Below are positions 10,493-19,387 of a stretch of DNA of 64,000 nt, one piece after another. Numbering within the stretch: position 1 is the stretch's first letter; every line of letters starts with the position of its first letter. The notes beneath the pieces are model-generated. The model did not search any database. It was not told the DNA's origin and saw only the letters and a list, made by a program, of their open reading frames with translations. The DNA is from Shimazuella soli. GTDB taxonomy: Bacteria > Bacillota > Bacilli > Thermoactinomycetales > Thermoactinomycetaceae. The translations under genes were made by a program, and so were the position numbers. The stretch spans positions 310,001 to 374,000 of the forward strand of contig NZ_JAKWBN010000003.1 of the NCBI RefSeq assembly GCF_022511585.1, read 5' to 3'.

Positions 10493-12074
10493 CTATTGAG
10501 AATCATCGACCGTTTGTCGATTCCACTGCGGGAACCAGATGGAGGACCACATCGGAAGCCCAGCTGGTGTCCAAGCCGTTGACCATGTCGGTCTCCATGT
10601 TTGAATCCATAGCTCAGTATGCTTCGGGGTTCGCGCAGGAATCCACTTGCACGAATAGAATCGTGCTACCTCAAAAAGACAAAGCATGATCCAGTAGACC
10701 AGTTCGATATAGTAGATGGTTTTGTAATCCCATCCATTGTGATTTGAGACCCAGATCGCCATCATAATAAGCAGATTGGCAATCAAACTACAGGTGAACT
10801 GCCACTTGGTGAAGGAGACCCCTCGAAGGGAAAAGAATACACAAGCTTGAATGGCCCAAAAACCATCCATGATAACGAGAATGGAAAGCATCCAATAGCT
10901 TGTCGTGATAACGTGGGCATTATCTGTAAACAGACCGATGATCCATTTTCCTGTGAAGGATTGGATCGCCCACATGATTACGGAGCCTACTGTTACTACT
11001 CCAACAGCCCAATTGCAGTATCGAATGGCTTCTTTGTAATTTCTCTTTCCAAAGCACTCTGCAACTAGAGGAGATACCGCATTGGAAAAACCCGTAATCC
11101 ATGCCACATCGAACAGCTCTTTGATTTGTTTCGCAATGCGCCCAGCTGCGTAGATTTCCGTTCCATACTGAAGTGTGGTTCGGTTGAGATACAACGCCGA
11201 AATTTGGGCGACAATTAAGGTACCCATCGTGGAAAGGGATTGCTCGATCAGTTTTTTTTGGAGCATCGCGTTACGACGCCAAGAAAACCTGTCAGCAAAG
11301 ATCTTTTTCTGTAGCTTCCACCATGTGTAGTTCAGCTCAAAGAGATGGGTGATTACTGTCTTCCAAGGGGCACCACTCCTTCTATTGAGGAGGGATTGCT
11401 GGAACAGCAGCTTGTGGATCATCCAGTCGTTCGACCAAGTCTTTTTGAGAAAGATCGACGACTTTACCGACATCCACATGAATACCAGTCCAAAGAGGTT
11501 GGCGAGCACAGTTGCCAATGCTGCACCCTTTACTCCAAGACCAAAGGTGAAGATGAATACATAATCCAGTGGAAGATGGATCAAGTTCATCGTTACCCCA
11601 ACGCGGAAGACAGCTTTGCTGTCTTTGTTACCACGAAGGATAGCGCCTGTCATTCCCAACATGCAAGGGATGATGGCACATCCACCCAGAATCCGCAAGT
11701 AGTTCACTGCGTCTGTTGTGGTCTGTGGATCTGCTCCATAGAGGATCTGTACGAGTACCGGAGCAAAGCAGATGAACAGCAAGCCGAATCTGGTTGGATG
11801 GATCAGACAACAGCTTGGAGTCGTCATCATCCAACAGGTTTTTGCCTCCGCGACTTTGAGAGACAAATACGGACGTGGTACCAGCTAGTGGACTCAGAAT
11901 CTGGCTCTGTACCAAGATAAGGATGGCACCGGCAATTCCTACGGCAGTCACTGCCACCAAATTGATCTTTGCCACAAACCAAGCGTCAGCGAAATTGAGG
12001 CTAATCTGGGAGAGGCTCGTAAAAATACCAAGCAACCCTTGTCTACTGAGTTCTCGCAGGTGTTTGAAACGCAT
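10493..12074 (-). pseudogene. MATE family efflux transporter, frameshifted
   Basis: Multidrug/Na+ antiporter of the MATE type in two reading frames. The N-terminal part starts with ATG at 12074 and reads well to about residue 97 (ends N-Q-I-R). The correct sequence continues in another frame from about 11785 (F-G-L-L-F-I-C-F-A-P) to 10493. Joined, they would give roughly 525 aa with about twelve helices, somewhat longer than typical MATE proteins. The extra length includes an odd tail in which eight of the last ~46 residues are Trp. One frameshift near 11785 is the simplest reading, so the gene is dead or the base call is wrong. A TATAAT on the minus strand (12109-12114) suggests its promoter. 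Confidence 0.8.
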
Positions 12075-12156
12075 AATATTCCTTCAAATAGAGTGAATCT
12101 TTACTAACATTATAGTTTATTTTTGTGGCGAGAACACCCGTGAATTCATTCGTGGG

Positions 12157-12990
12157 ATGAATCGTTACGGTTTTTGGTTTGCACTGATGGTTCGCATTCC
12201 TCCCTTGTTGGCGGACAAGAAAATCAAAGAGATTCGTATTCTTCCCAAACATCGAGCAAGGTTCTTTGAAGTGCATTACACGTATGAAGAGCAGGCAGTT
12301 CAAAGGGATACCGATAAAAACCAGGATTTGGGGATTAGCAATCTCGCGGCTTGTGTCACCTCCAAAGGGAAAAGTTTTCTGATCGATGGAAAAAGACTAA
12401 AGGCAATCAACCAATGGTATAACAAACGCAATGCCCATTTGCAGCGAATCAAAGACAAACAAAAGCAGAAAGGGCATACGCATCAACAAGTTGCTTTGGT
12501 GGCAAAACGAAATCGTTTGGTGAACGATTACCTGAACAAGACCTGTCGTAAGATAATCCATTATTGTTTGAAATATCGCATTGGGACACTGGTTATCGGA
12601 TATAACGAAAATCTGCAAAAAGGCACCAACTTAGGTAAACGCAACAACCAAAATTTTGTGAATATCCCTATTGGGATGATCAAAGCGAAGTTGGAATATT
12701 TGTGTCAGTTATATGGGATTACATTTGTGCAACAAGAAGAAAGTTACACGTCCAAAGCGAGTTTTTGGGATCAAGATGAACTGCCCACCTATGATCCATC
12801 CAACTCGAAAACGTATACCTTTAGAGGTGCACGGGTGAAACGTGGCTTATATCGTACGTCTTCGGGAATGTTGATGAACGCAGATATCCATGGCGCATTA
12901 AACATCTTGCGAAAAAGTAACGTTGTAGCCCTAACGGGCTTATACACTAGAGGCGAAGTGGACACGCCTGTACGAATAAGGATAGACTAG
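12157..12990 (+). pseudogene. tnpB: IS200/IS605-type TnpB (OrfB), 5' truncated
   Basis: RNA-guided nuclease and accessory transposase of the IS1341/IS605 group. Only 277 codons remain of a usual ~370-400; the N-terminal WED/REC region is missing and the frame opens in mid-protein. The RuvC parts are present: D-L-G-I-S-N-L-A-A (RuvC-I), L-V-I-G-Y-N then K-R-N-N-Q-N-F-V and E-E-S-Y-T-S-K (RuvC-II region), and N-A-D-I-H-G-A-L-N-I-L-R-K (RuvC-III). The expected Glu after L-V-I is Gly, as in a known subgroup whose acidic residue may lie elsewhere. No zinc-finger cysteines and no tnpA partner. It lies against the MATE gene's promoter side. Confidence 0.85.
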
Positions 12991-13040
12991 CTATCAACCT
13001 TCGTAGACGAAGCTTACGACTTTAGTCGTGAGAGGTTCAC
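12991..13040 (+). mobile_element. right end of the IS605-type element / omega-RNA scaffold end
   Basis: Two hairpins, CTTCG-taga-CGAAG (12999-13012) and ACGACT-tt-AGTCGT (13016-13029), are followed by GAGAGGTTCAC. This is the usual right end of OrfB elements, which also forms the 3' part of the omega-RNA. By family rules the guide would start at 13041 (TTAAAATGG...). The left end was not found. Confidence 0.7.
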
Positions 13041-13156
13041 TTAAAATGGATTTAAAATTATATTTTTCAGTTAATTCATCTATTTGGTTGCCGATGTGAC
13101 TTTCACAAAAGGAGTAGTATAGGTTACTTCATTATCCAACCTGAGGAGATATTTTT

Positions 13157-13198
13157 ATGGTCAAAATCAATAACTCAACCTTTGCCTACAATTATTAG
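13157..13198 (+). CDS. possible 13-residue ORF with good ribosome site
   Basis: ATG at 13157 follows GAGGAG (13143-13148) at 8 bases and reads M-V-K-I-N-N-S-T-F-A-Y-N-Y before TAG. It may be a leader peptide for the phosphoesterase gene or the stump of a gene lost at the IS insertion. The rest of 13041-13275 shows nothing else. Confidence 0.2.
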   Translation: MVKINNSTFAYNY

Positions 13199-13275
13199 TT
13201 GTGTGTGTATTTTACTTATTTTTTGGTTTATTCATTGGAGGTTTGTTCGAAATATAAAAAGAAAGGAACAAGAAA

Positions 13276-14046
13276 ATGAAAATAGCAGTTTTATATGATA
13301 TACATGGCAATTTGCCGGCTTTACATGCTGTACTAGAAGAATTAAAATCTATCAAACCTGATGTCCTCTTTATTGGAGGAGACATTGTTTCAGGACCCAT
13401 GCCACTACAGACGTTGGAAACACTAAGAAATTTCCCAGGTAATGTTCAGATGATTCGTGGAAACGGCGAGCGGGAAGTGGTAGAGGTATCAGAAGGGAAG
13501 ACGATCCCTTTTTTATCTGAAAAAGGAGTGGAGAAACAAAAATGGGTTGGGGAACAATTGACTCCATCTGATCGACAATTTCTAGTTGAATTACCAGAGA
13601 CGATGGTACTAGAAGTAAAGGGATTAGGAGAGATTTTATTTTGCCATGCTACACCGCAAAGTGATGAGGAAATATTCACTCCTCTAACTCCAGATGAACT
13701 GGTAGAAACGATGTTTCACACTGTAGAACAGCCTTTGATTTTTTGTGGACATACTCATCTTCCGTTCGTGCGGAAAATAGGTGATAAGCAGATTATTAAT
13801 CCAGGGAGTGTCGGTATGCCTTTTACTGGGGCTCCAGGTGCATATTGGGCACTTATCGATGAAAATGGATTCGAATTAAAATATACCGCCTATGATCTAG
13901 AGGAAGCATCAAAAGCAATCCTTAAGAGCGGTGATCCACAGGCAGAAGAATTTGTAGAGAATTATATTCGGAATACGATGCAGGAAGAACAAGCGATAAA
14001 TATGATAGAAAAGCTGGCAGAACAACAAAGGAAAAAGGATAGTTAG
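13276..14046 (+). CDS. calcineurin-like metallophosphoesterase (YfcE/MJ0936 type)
   Basis: Soluble two-metal phosphoesterase, 256 aa. The metal-site motifs appear in order: D8-I-H-G-N, G-G-D-I-V, G-N-G-E, C-H-A, C-G-H-T-H-L-P and N-P-G-S-V-G-M-P. The family includes phosphodiesterases with unknown physiological substrates; no neighbour hints at one. AAAGAAAGGAAC lies 7 bases before ATG. The C-terminal ~45 residues are helical and charged. It is a single-gene unit closed by the terminator at 14082. Confidence 0.88.
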   Translation: MKIAVLYDIHGNLPALHAVLEELKSIKPDVLFIGGDIVSGPMPLQTLETLRNFPGNVQMIRGNGEREVVEVSEGKTIPFLSEKGVEKQKWVGEQLTPSDRQFLVELPETMVLEVKGLGEILFCHATPQSDEEIFTPLTPDELVETMFHTVEQPLIFCGHTHLPFVRKIGDKQIINPGSVGMPFTGAPGAYWALIDENGFELKYTAYDLEEASKAILKSGDPQAEEFVENYIRNTMQEEQAINMIEKLAEQQRKKDS

Positions 14047-14081
14047 GATTTTCAGTAGATCTGCCATAAAGCACCAACAGT

Positions 14082-14138
14082 GTTGCGCCCCTCTCTACAA
14101 AAAAGAGAGGGGCGCCTTGTATAAGCGCAACATTTTTT
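14082..14138 (+). terminator. nested hairpin terminator
   Basis: The inner stem GCGCCCCTCTCT (14085-14096) / AGAGAGGGGCGC (14104-14115) is perfect. An alternative outer pairing uses GTTGCGC (14082-14088) with GCGCAAC (14125-14131), which directly precedes ATTTTTT. The two pairings share bases 14085-14088 and so exclude each other in part. Confidence 0.75.
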
Positions 14139-14243
14139 GCTCTCGTTTACTTTTTATGACCTACAAAAAAACGTTTCTCTAGACCCACATCATCATTAGC
14201 TGTTAGAATGGGATAGCATTTGTGCTGGAGGGGAGATGTTGAT

Positions 14244-15113
14244 TTGAATCAGGAGCGATATGAGAATTTAAAAAAGAGTGAGAAAGGTGCAATCATCAGT
14301 ATTATTGCTTATCTCCTTTTATCCGCTCTGAAATTATGTATAGGTTATATGGCAAATTCCGAAGCTCTTCGAGCAGATGGATTAAACAATGCCACGGATA
14401 TTGTTGCTTCGATTGCAGTGTTCATAGGGCTGCGTTTTTCACAAAAGCCAGCTGATGATGATCATCCATATGGACACTGGAAAGCAGAAACACTATCCTC
14501 TCTCATCGCTTCTTTTATCATGATGTCAGTTGGGATTCAAGTTTTATATACAGGAATTACTTCAATAGTAGGCGGGAAAGAAGAACCTCCGAACTTAGTT
14601 GCAGCTGGAGTCGGCGCCTTTTGTGCAGGAATTATGATCTGTGTTTATCGTTATAACAAAAAGCTTGCTGTTAAGACGAACAGCCAGGCTGTAATGGCAG
14701 CAGCAAAAGACAATCTTTCTGATGCTTATGTAAGTATTGGAGCGGTTGTGGGTATTATCGGATCACAGTTTCATCTTGCTTGGCTGGATACAGTTACAGC
14801 TATCATTGTAGGACTTCTTATTTGTAAGACAGCTTGGGATATATTCCGTGAAGCAACTCATTATTTGATGGATGGCTATGATGAAGCCTTGATCGAAAAA
14901 TACAAAGAAACGGTTTTAAATGTAAATGGTGTTACAGCTGTAAAAGAAATCAAAGCAAGAAATTATGGAAACAACGCAGTTGTTGATGTAGTCCTTTGTG
15001 TTGGTGCAAATTTAGCAATAAAAGATGCCCACGATATCTCTACAGAAGTGGAAAACGAATTGATTCAAACTCATGACATTTATGATGTTCATATTCATGT
15101 AGAACCAAGCTAA
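14244..15113 (+). CDS. cation diffusion facilitator (CDF) transporter
   Basis: Membrane exporter of divalent cations (Zn, Fe, Mn or similar) by proton exchange. The TTG at 14244 is chosen because GGAGGGG (14227-14233) lies inside the longer frame; it gives 289 aa. Helices run through about residue 190, with N-x-x-x-D (N-A-T-D) in TM2, H-P-Y-G-H at the first loop, and D-N-L-x-D in TM5, the transport-site pattern. The C-terminal cytoplasmic domain has the V-H-I-H-V-E-P ending typical of CDF proteins. The metal cannot be told from sequence. Confidence 0.92.
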   Translation: MNQERYENLKKSEKGAIISIIAYLLLSALKLCIGYMANSEALRADGLNNATDIVASIAVFIGLRFSQKPADDDHPYGHWKAETLSSLIASFIMMSVGIQVLYTGITSIVGGKEEPPNLVAAGVGAFCAGIMICVYRYNKKLAVKTNSQAVMAAAKDNLSDAYVSIGAVVGIIGSQFHLAWLDTVTAIIVGLLICKTAWDIFREATHYLMDGYDEALIEKYKETVLNVNGVTAVKEIKARNYGNNAVVDVVLCVGANLAIKDAHDISTEVENELIQTHDIYDVHIHVEPS

Positions 15114-15142
15114 ATCATGTGAGTATGGCGAGTTGAAATTAA

Positions 15143-15176
15143 AAAAATAAGCCAACATATGAGTTGGCTTATTTTG
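15143..15176. terminator. bidirectional terminator
   Basis: AAAATAAGCCAAC and GTTGGCTTATTTT are perfect inverted arms with A and T runs on both sides. It serves the CDF gene (+) and the sortase gene (-). Confidence 0.88.
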
Positions 15177-15197
15177 CTTAGTCTATTTTTATTTGCT

Positions 15198-15818
15198 CTA
15201 AACGGCTCCATTATCTTTTTTAACTTCAATCAGATCAGCCCGAATAATATATCGTTCTGGGGCACTTCCAATATAATCAAAAGGATAACAAGTCGTAAGG
15301 GTCAGTACTGGTTTTGGTATAGGGACGATAATGGTTCGATCCTCAGGGTTTGTTATCCATGTTTTGCGAATTTGATAGGTGTAGATATGCCCTTGAAATT
15401 TCACATAGAGTCGGTCACCTATCTTTAACTGACCTGCTCCTCGAAATACAGTATCACGGTGTCCGGATAAGACCACATGTCCTGTCTCTCCAGGGTTTAC
15501 AGTACCATAGCCGATATAGTGTCCTACCCCTTTTTTTAGCGATTCATCATCTGTTCCTTGAACAATGGGGAGAATTGCTCCCATGCGAGGAATGATAAGC
15601 TCTCCGATCTGCCCGCTTACTTTTAGCTTCGTATTTTTGCTGGCTATCCCTTCTGATAATGCCTTTTGTGTGTGTCGATCATCCCAGTTTGCAGCCACTT
15701 TCTTGGAGGCGATCGGATCATACACTACTCTTCGTAGTTGATCCCACCACTGGAAACCATTGAAAACCATCATGAATACTCCTACGATGATAATGATCCA
15801 AGCCAGCTTCCGTATCAA
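15198..15818 (-). CDS. srtD: class D sortase
   Basis: Membrane-anchored transpeptidase that links LPxTG-like proteins to the wall or to pili, 206 aa. One N-terminal helix (residues 4-22) anchors it; the catalytic triad parts are S-G-H-R-D-T (His), T-L-T-T-C-Y-P-F (Cys) and A-P-E-R-Y-I-I (Arg). These flanking motifs are those of class D. No protein with an LPxTG-type tail is seen in the window, so its substrate is elsewhere. It is a single-gene unit with its own promoter and a shared terminator. Confidence 0.9.
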   Translation of the reverse strand: MIRKLAWIIIIVGVFMMVFNGFQWWDQLRRVVYDPIASKKVAANWDDRHTQKALSEGIASKNTKLKVSGQIGELIIPRMGAILPIVQGTDDESLKKGVGHYIGYGTVNPGETGHVVLSGHRDTVFRGAGQLKIGDRLYVKFQGHIYTYQIRKTWITNPEDRTIIVPIPKPVLTLTTCYPFDYIGSAPERYIIRADLIEVKKDNGAV

Positions 15819-15855
15819 AAGAAAACACTCCTTTAGATGTTGAAAAACCCTGAAT

Positions 15856-15884
15856 ATTATACCTTAACTAATTAGATTTGTCAG
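15856..15884 (-). promoter_or_regulatory. sigma-A promoter of the sortase gene
   Basis: On the minus strand CTGACA (15884-15879), 17 bases, then TATAAT (15861-15856), 38 bases before the start codon. Confidence 0.7.
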
Positions 15885-16135
15885 TTTTGATAATAAAACC
15901 TTCATTGTTACATAATAGACAAAATTGGTAGTGAGTGAAGAAGTTAAAACGATGTTATCCGCACATTATTTATTGGTATAAAACCAAGTTACTCGGATTG
16001 TTTTCTCCATATTCGATATGTTTGACGAAAATGTGATAAGATACCTAGTAACTCTAGTTGTCATCATATTAGCATATTCTCACATGAAGATCGAAAAGTA
16101 TAATTTGAAGATGTGGCTGAATGGAGCGGAATTGG
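15885..16135. other. intergenic region before hprK
   Basis: AT-rich with no ORF. A TATAAT lies at 16099-16104, 31 bases before the chosen hprK start, but no convincing -35 is in place. Confidence 0.5.
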
Positions 16136-17059
16136 ATGAGTATTGGCGTAAAGATCGAGGAATTACAAGCGAAATTTAATTTAGAACTAATTGGTGAAGG
16201 CGTTTCGTTAGAACGAATGATTCAAACGAGTGATTTATACCGCCCTGGCTTGGAATTGGCCGGATTTTTTACCTACTATCCAGTCGATAGGCTGCAACTT
16301 TTAGGAAAGACGGAACTGTCTTTCGTTGAAAGTTTATCAGCTGATGTTCGTGAAGAAAGAATGAGAAAGATATGTCATCCTGAAGTACCAGCAATATGTA
16401 TCACACGGAATCTTAATACTCCCGCAGATTTATTGAAAGCTGCAAATGAGATAGGGGTACCAGTATTACGTACTACATTGCCCACAACCAAGTTCGCTGG
16501 AAAGGTAACCGATTATTTAGAAAATCGACTTGCACCTGTATCTACGCTGCACGGTGTATTAGTTGATGTATACGGAATCGGCGTTTTAATAACAGGCGAG
16601 AGTGGAATTGGCAAGAGTGAAGCGGCTTTAGAACTAATCAAGCGTGGGCATATGCTGGTTGCAGATGATGCTGTTGAGATAACCCAAGTGACAGAAGGAG
16701 AACTATCGGGGACTGCTCCACCAATCATCAAACATCTATTAGAAATTCGCGGTTTGGGGATCATGGATGTGATGATATTATTTGGTGCTGGTGCAGTGCG
16801 GAATAAAAAGAATATCTCCATAGTGGTTCGATTGGAAACATGGCGCGAAAATTATCCATATGATCGATTGGGATTGTCAGAAGAAACGATTCGGATAATG
16901 GATACGGAGCTGCCAAAATTGACCATACCTGTACGACCAGGTCGAAATGTAGCTGTCTTGATTGAGGTTGCTGCCATGAATTACCGTTCTAAAATACTTG
17001 GGTATCATGCAGCAGAACAGTTTGTTACCCGTTTAGAAAATTCGTTAGAAGAGAAGTAA
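16136..17059 (+). CDS. hprK: HPr kinase/phosphorylase
   Basis: Phosphorylates and dephosphorylates Ser46 of HPr, setting carbon catabolite repression. ATG 16136 follows GGAGCGGA and gives 307 aa (family ~310); ATG 16121 is the longer option. Visible: Walker A G-E-S-G-I-G-K-S, the signature H-L-L-E-I-R-G-L-G-I-M-D, and the C-terminal E-x-A-A-x-N-Y-R region. In B. subtilis hprK is followed by lgt and yvoF; here lgt and the yvoF-like gene follow in that order, but with a minus-strand gene between hprK and lgt. Confidence 0.96.
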   Translation: MSIGVKIEELQAKFNLELIGEGVSLERMIQTSDLYRPGLELAGFFTYYPVDRLQLLGKTELSFVESLSADVREERMRKICHPEVPAICITRNLNTPADLLKAANEIGVPVLRTTLPTTKFAGKVTDYLENRLAPVSTLHGVLVDVYGIGVLITGESGIGKSEAALELIKRGHMLVADDAVEITQVTEGELSGTAPPIIKHLLEIRGLGIMDVMILFGAGAVRNKKNISIVVRLETWRENYPYDRLGLSEETIRIMDTELPKLTIPVRPGRNVAVLIEVAAMNYRSKILGYHAAEQFVTRLENSLEEK

Positions 17060-17073
17060 CAATGTTTAAGGTG

Positions 17074-17292
17074 CTACAGAAACCAAATAGTACGACCAGC
17101 ACGGCTGATTTTTGGTTCCAGCCAGTTAGGATAGTAAACAAATTGAATGGGATTGTGGTAGAGACATCCTGGGGTTTGGCAGGTTCCATAGCCATCCCTT
17201 TCCAGAACACTCGTTTTTCGTCCACACTCCAAGCAATCATATCCTTTTGTTTCCATACTATTTATATTTGTATAGGTTTCTACATTTAACAC
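17074..17292 (-). CDS. 72-aa putative zinc-ribbon protein
   Basis: Small protein of no family I recognise. GTG at 17292 is preceded by a near-perfect site, AAAGGAGGGTGATT, at 4-8 bases. Four cysteines, C20-x2-C23 and C38-x4-C43, form a likely zinc knuckle pair (D-C-L-E-C-G ... T-C-Q-T-P-G-C). The tail is aromatic and proline-rich (Y-Y-P-N-W) and ends basic. It lies head-to-head with lgt and tail-to-tail with hprK, splitting a pair that is usually adjacent. The strong site and clean Cys pattern make it a real gene; nucleic-acid or protein binding is only a guess. Confidence 0.65.
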   Translation of the reverse strand: MLNVETYTNINSMETKGYDCLECGRKTSVLERDGYGTCQTPGCLYHNPIQFVYYPNWLEPKISRAGRTIWFL

Positions 17293-17472
17293 GATAATCA
17301 CCCTCCTTTTACATTTTACCCTATAGATGTAATATGAAATTTGTCTATATTGATAAATAATATTATTTTTAAGTAAGATCGGAATACTAGGGTTTTTATC
17401 ACCTCGTTTTCTTTTATTCTGTTTTTCTTGTACAATGACTTTGTGAAGTAAAGTGTTGAAAGGATGGAACAT

Positions 17473-18390
17473 ATGCTTGTGATAGATCCTGTAGCAATCG
17501 CACTGGGGCCATTCCAAATTCATTGGTATGGAATCATTATGGGAACAGCAGCTATGCTCGGTCTGTATCTTGCCGTTTTGGAAGGAAAAAGGCAAGGTAT
17601 AGATACAGATAAGCTTTTAGATATGATGATTTGGGTGTTACCTTCTGCTATTATCGGAGCAAGATTGTACTATGTGTTATTTGAATGGGAGTATTATTCC
17701 ACCCATCCTGAGGATATTATTGCTGTTTGGAAGGGTGGACTTGCGATACATGGTGGATTGATAGCTGCTTTTTCGGTCGGTTATCTCTACATACGCAAAC
17801 ATAAACTTTCTTTCTTACAACTAGCAGATATTTGTGCACCAAGTATTTTATTGGCCCAAGCAATTGGACGTTGGGGCAATTTTATTAACCAAGAAGCTCA
17901 TGGTGGTCCAGTAAGTGTCCATTTTTTACACTCCCTTCATTTGCCGAATTGGATCATCGGGCAAATGACAATCGGCGGAGTTACCTATCATCCGACGTTT
18001 TTGTATGAATCACTCTGGAATTTGGTTGGTTTTGGTGTTCTCTTATTTCTACGCTATGTAGTGGTGCCAAAACGCGGGGAAATTTTGTTCAGTTATATGA
18101 TCTGGTATTCACTAGGACGCTTCTTTATTGAAGGTCTGCGAACAGACAGCTTAGCGTTCAATGGTCCTGACTGGTTAGCGGCTGTGCTTCAATTTTTCTG
18201 GTCTCCGATGGGTCTTCTCTTTCAAGCCGGCCAGTTGACTGGTGGGAATATACGCATTGCTCAGCTTGTAAGTATGCTAACTGTTTTTGTTACAGTAGGA
18301 ATTATTATATACAGACGTACGAAAAAAACAGAGGTTACAAACACAAAACAAGTAAAAGCTGTGACAACTGAGGTGAAGACCAATAACTAG
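17473..18390 (+). CDS. lgt: prolipoprotein diacylglyceryl transferase
   Basis: Transfers diacylglycerol from phosphatidylglycerol to the lipobox Cys of prolipoproteins, in the cytoplasmic membrane. ATG 17473 is preferred because AAAGG ends at 17463, too close for ATG 17464; length 305 aa. Motifs: H-W-Y-G-I-I near the start, H-G-G-L-I-A, and the signature G-R-W-G-N-F-I-N-Q-E-A-H-G. About seven helices. The C-terminal ~30 residues are K/T-rich and cytoplasmic. Confidence 0.96.
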   Translation: MLVIDPVAIALGPFQIHWYGIIMGTAAMLGLYLAVLEGKRQGIDTDKLLDMMIWVLPSAIIGARLYYVLFEWEYYSTHPEDIIAVWKGGLAIHGGLIAAFSVGYLYIRKHKLSFLQLADICAPSILLAQAIGRWGNFINQEAHGGPVSVHFLHSLHLPNWIIGQMTIGGVTYHPTFLYESLWNLVGFGVLLFLRYVVVPKRGEILFSYMIWYSLGRFFIEGLRTDSLAFNGPDWLAAVLQFFWSPMGLLFQAGQLTGGNIRIAQLVSMLTVFVTVGIIIYRRTKKTEVTNTKQVKAVTTEVKTNN

Positions 18391-18436
18391 AAAGATTACC
18401 CGTATCTCAGTCAAAGGGAGCAATTCTCTTTGGCAG

Positions 18437-18889
18437 ATGTATCATACGATTTCTTTTTGGAAGGTATTGCGGAATACCCTAGTATGCTGGGGAGTCCGAT
18501 ATCTTCCCTTTTTTCGGTTAAAAAATAGCTTTTACCGCAGATGTTTAGGGATGAAGATCGGAAGACATACAGCAATTGCCTTTTTTGTCATGATGGATCT
18601 GCTTTATCCAGAGAAAATAAGCATTGGGAAAAATACGATAATTGGGTATAACACTACGATTTTGACCCATGAATACTTAATAAATGAATACCGTATCGGA
18701 GAAGTGGTCATAGGAGATAATGTGATGATCGGAGCGAATACAACGATTCTTCCGGGAATTCAGATCGGAGATGGGGCAGTCATCGGTGCAGGTACAGTTG
18801 TCTCCAAGGATGTAGCACCTTATACTTTTGTTGCTGGCAACCCAATGAGAGTGATGAGCAATGGGAAAGGCAGTAGGAGTTCCTCATAA
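18437..18889 (+). CDS. hexapeptide-repeat acyltransferase (YvoF-like)
   Basis: Left-handed beta-helix O-acetyltransferase of the maltose/galactoside acetyltransferase group, 150 aa. Isoleucine-rich hexapeptide repeats run from about residue 55 (I-G-K-N-T-I-I-G-Y) to G-A-G-T-V-V-S-K-D-V, and the C-terminus has A-G-N-P-M-R-V, the CoA-site pattern. In B. subtilis the equivalent yvoF follows lgt and ppaX; ppaX is missing here. AAAGGGAG is 16 bases before ATG, and a small hairpin between them could bring it closer. Substrate unknown. Confidence 0.82.
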   Translation: MYHTISFWKVLRNTLVCWGVRYLPFFRLKNSFYRRCLGMKIGRHTAIAFFVMMDLLYPEKISIGKNTIIGYNTTILTHEYLINEYRIGEVVIGDNVMIGANTTILPGIQIGDGAVIGAGTVVSKDVAPYTFVAGNPMRVMSNGKGSRSSS

Positions 18890-18903
18890 GGAATTTCATA
18901 AAA

Positions 18904-18936
18904 ATGGGACATTGATCATCAAATGTCCCTTATTTC
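18904..18936 (+). terminator. terminator after acyltransferase
   Basis: GGGACATT / AATGTCCC around an 8-base loop, followed by TTATTT. Confidence 0.75.
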
Positions 18937-19053
18937 ATATAAAATCCAGCTGTTGTTAGTTAGCAAAAATGTCAAAGTTCTTTCCATGTATATAAGTAAT
19001 CCCATTTCCTATGTCTGTAAACTTCTGCATCTAGTAAATCGATGTCTATTTTT

Positions 19054-19272
19054 TTATTGTTCACTAGTAATGGATAATCTACTGATCTTTTTTGTTTTGA
19101 TAAAAGGTTTTTCATAAGGAGTTTTGTCAAAGTAGTACTCCATCCGTAGTTCGTTTCCACCAATCGAAAGTTTCGATCCACTATAAAAACGCTACTGAGG
19201 GATCATTTTTATGGATTCAACGAAATCCTGTACTTTATCTCTGTCACCTACAACAGTAAATTTTAATGACAT
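19054..19272 (-). pseudogene. dead paralogue of the 67-aa protein at 27.6 kb
   Basis: ATG at 19272 opens M-S-L-K-F-T-V-V-G-D and runs 26 codons to a TAG (19192-19194), then continues in the same frame for 45 codons to TAA at 19054. The frame aligns without gaps to the intact 67-aa protein at 27566-27769: shared M-S-L-K, G-D (9-10), V14, D-F (16-17), M23, F-Y (29-30), K34, E45, F48. The stop at codon 27 falls inside this alignment, so a single nonsense change broke the gene. It lies divergent from an XRE fragment, as the intact copy lies divergent from an XRE-TPR gene. Confidence 0.7.
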
Positions 19273-19387
19273 TTCCGCTTCAGTCCTTTTTTTCTAATTT
19301 TGTTAAGTGCCTTATTTCCATGCGAATCAAGGCGTGAATCCATCGCTCATTGTTGTCCATACCATGGGGAAATAAAAACTTTACGAT

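Noticed and set aside
11345-11920. 191-codon plus-strand ORF inside the MATE gene
   Set aside because: Antisense shadow; the minus-strand frames show clear MATE helices.
17464-17595. Long N-terminal extension of the minus-strand zinc-ribbon frame
   Set aside because: Runs into lgt and its promoter; the GTG at 17292 has the strong ribosome site.
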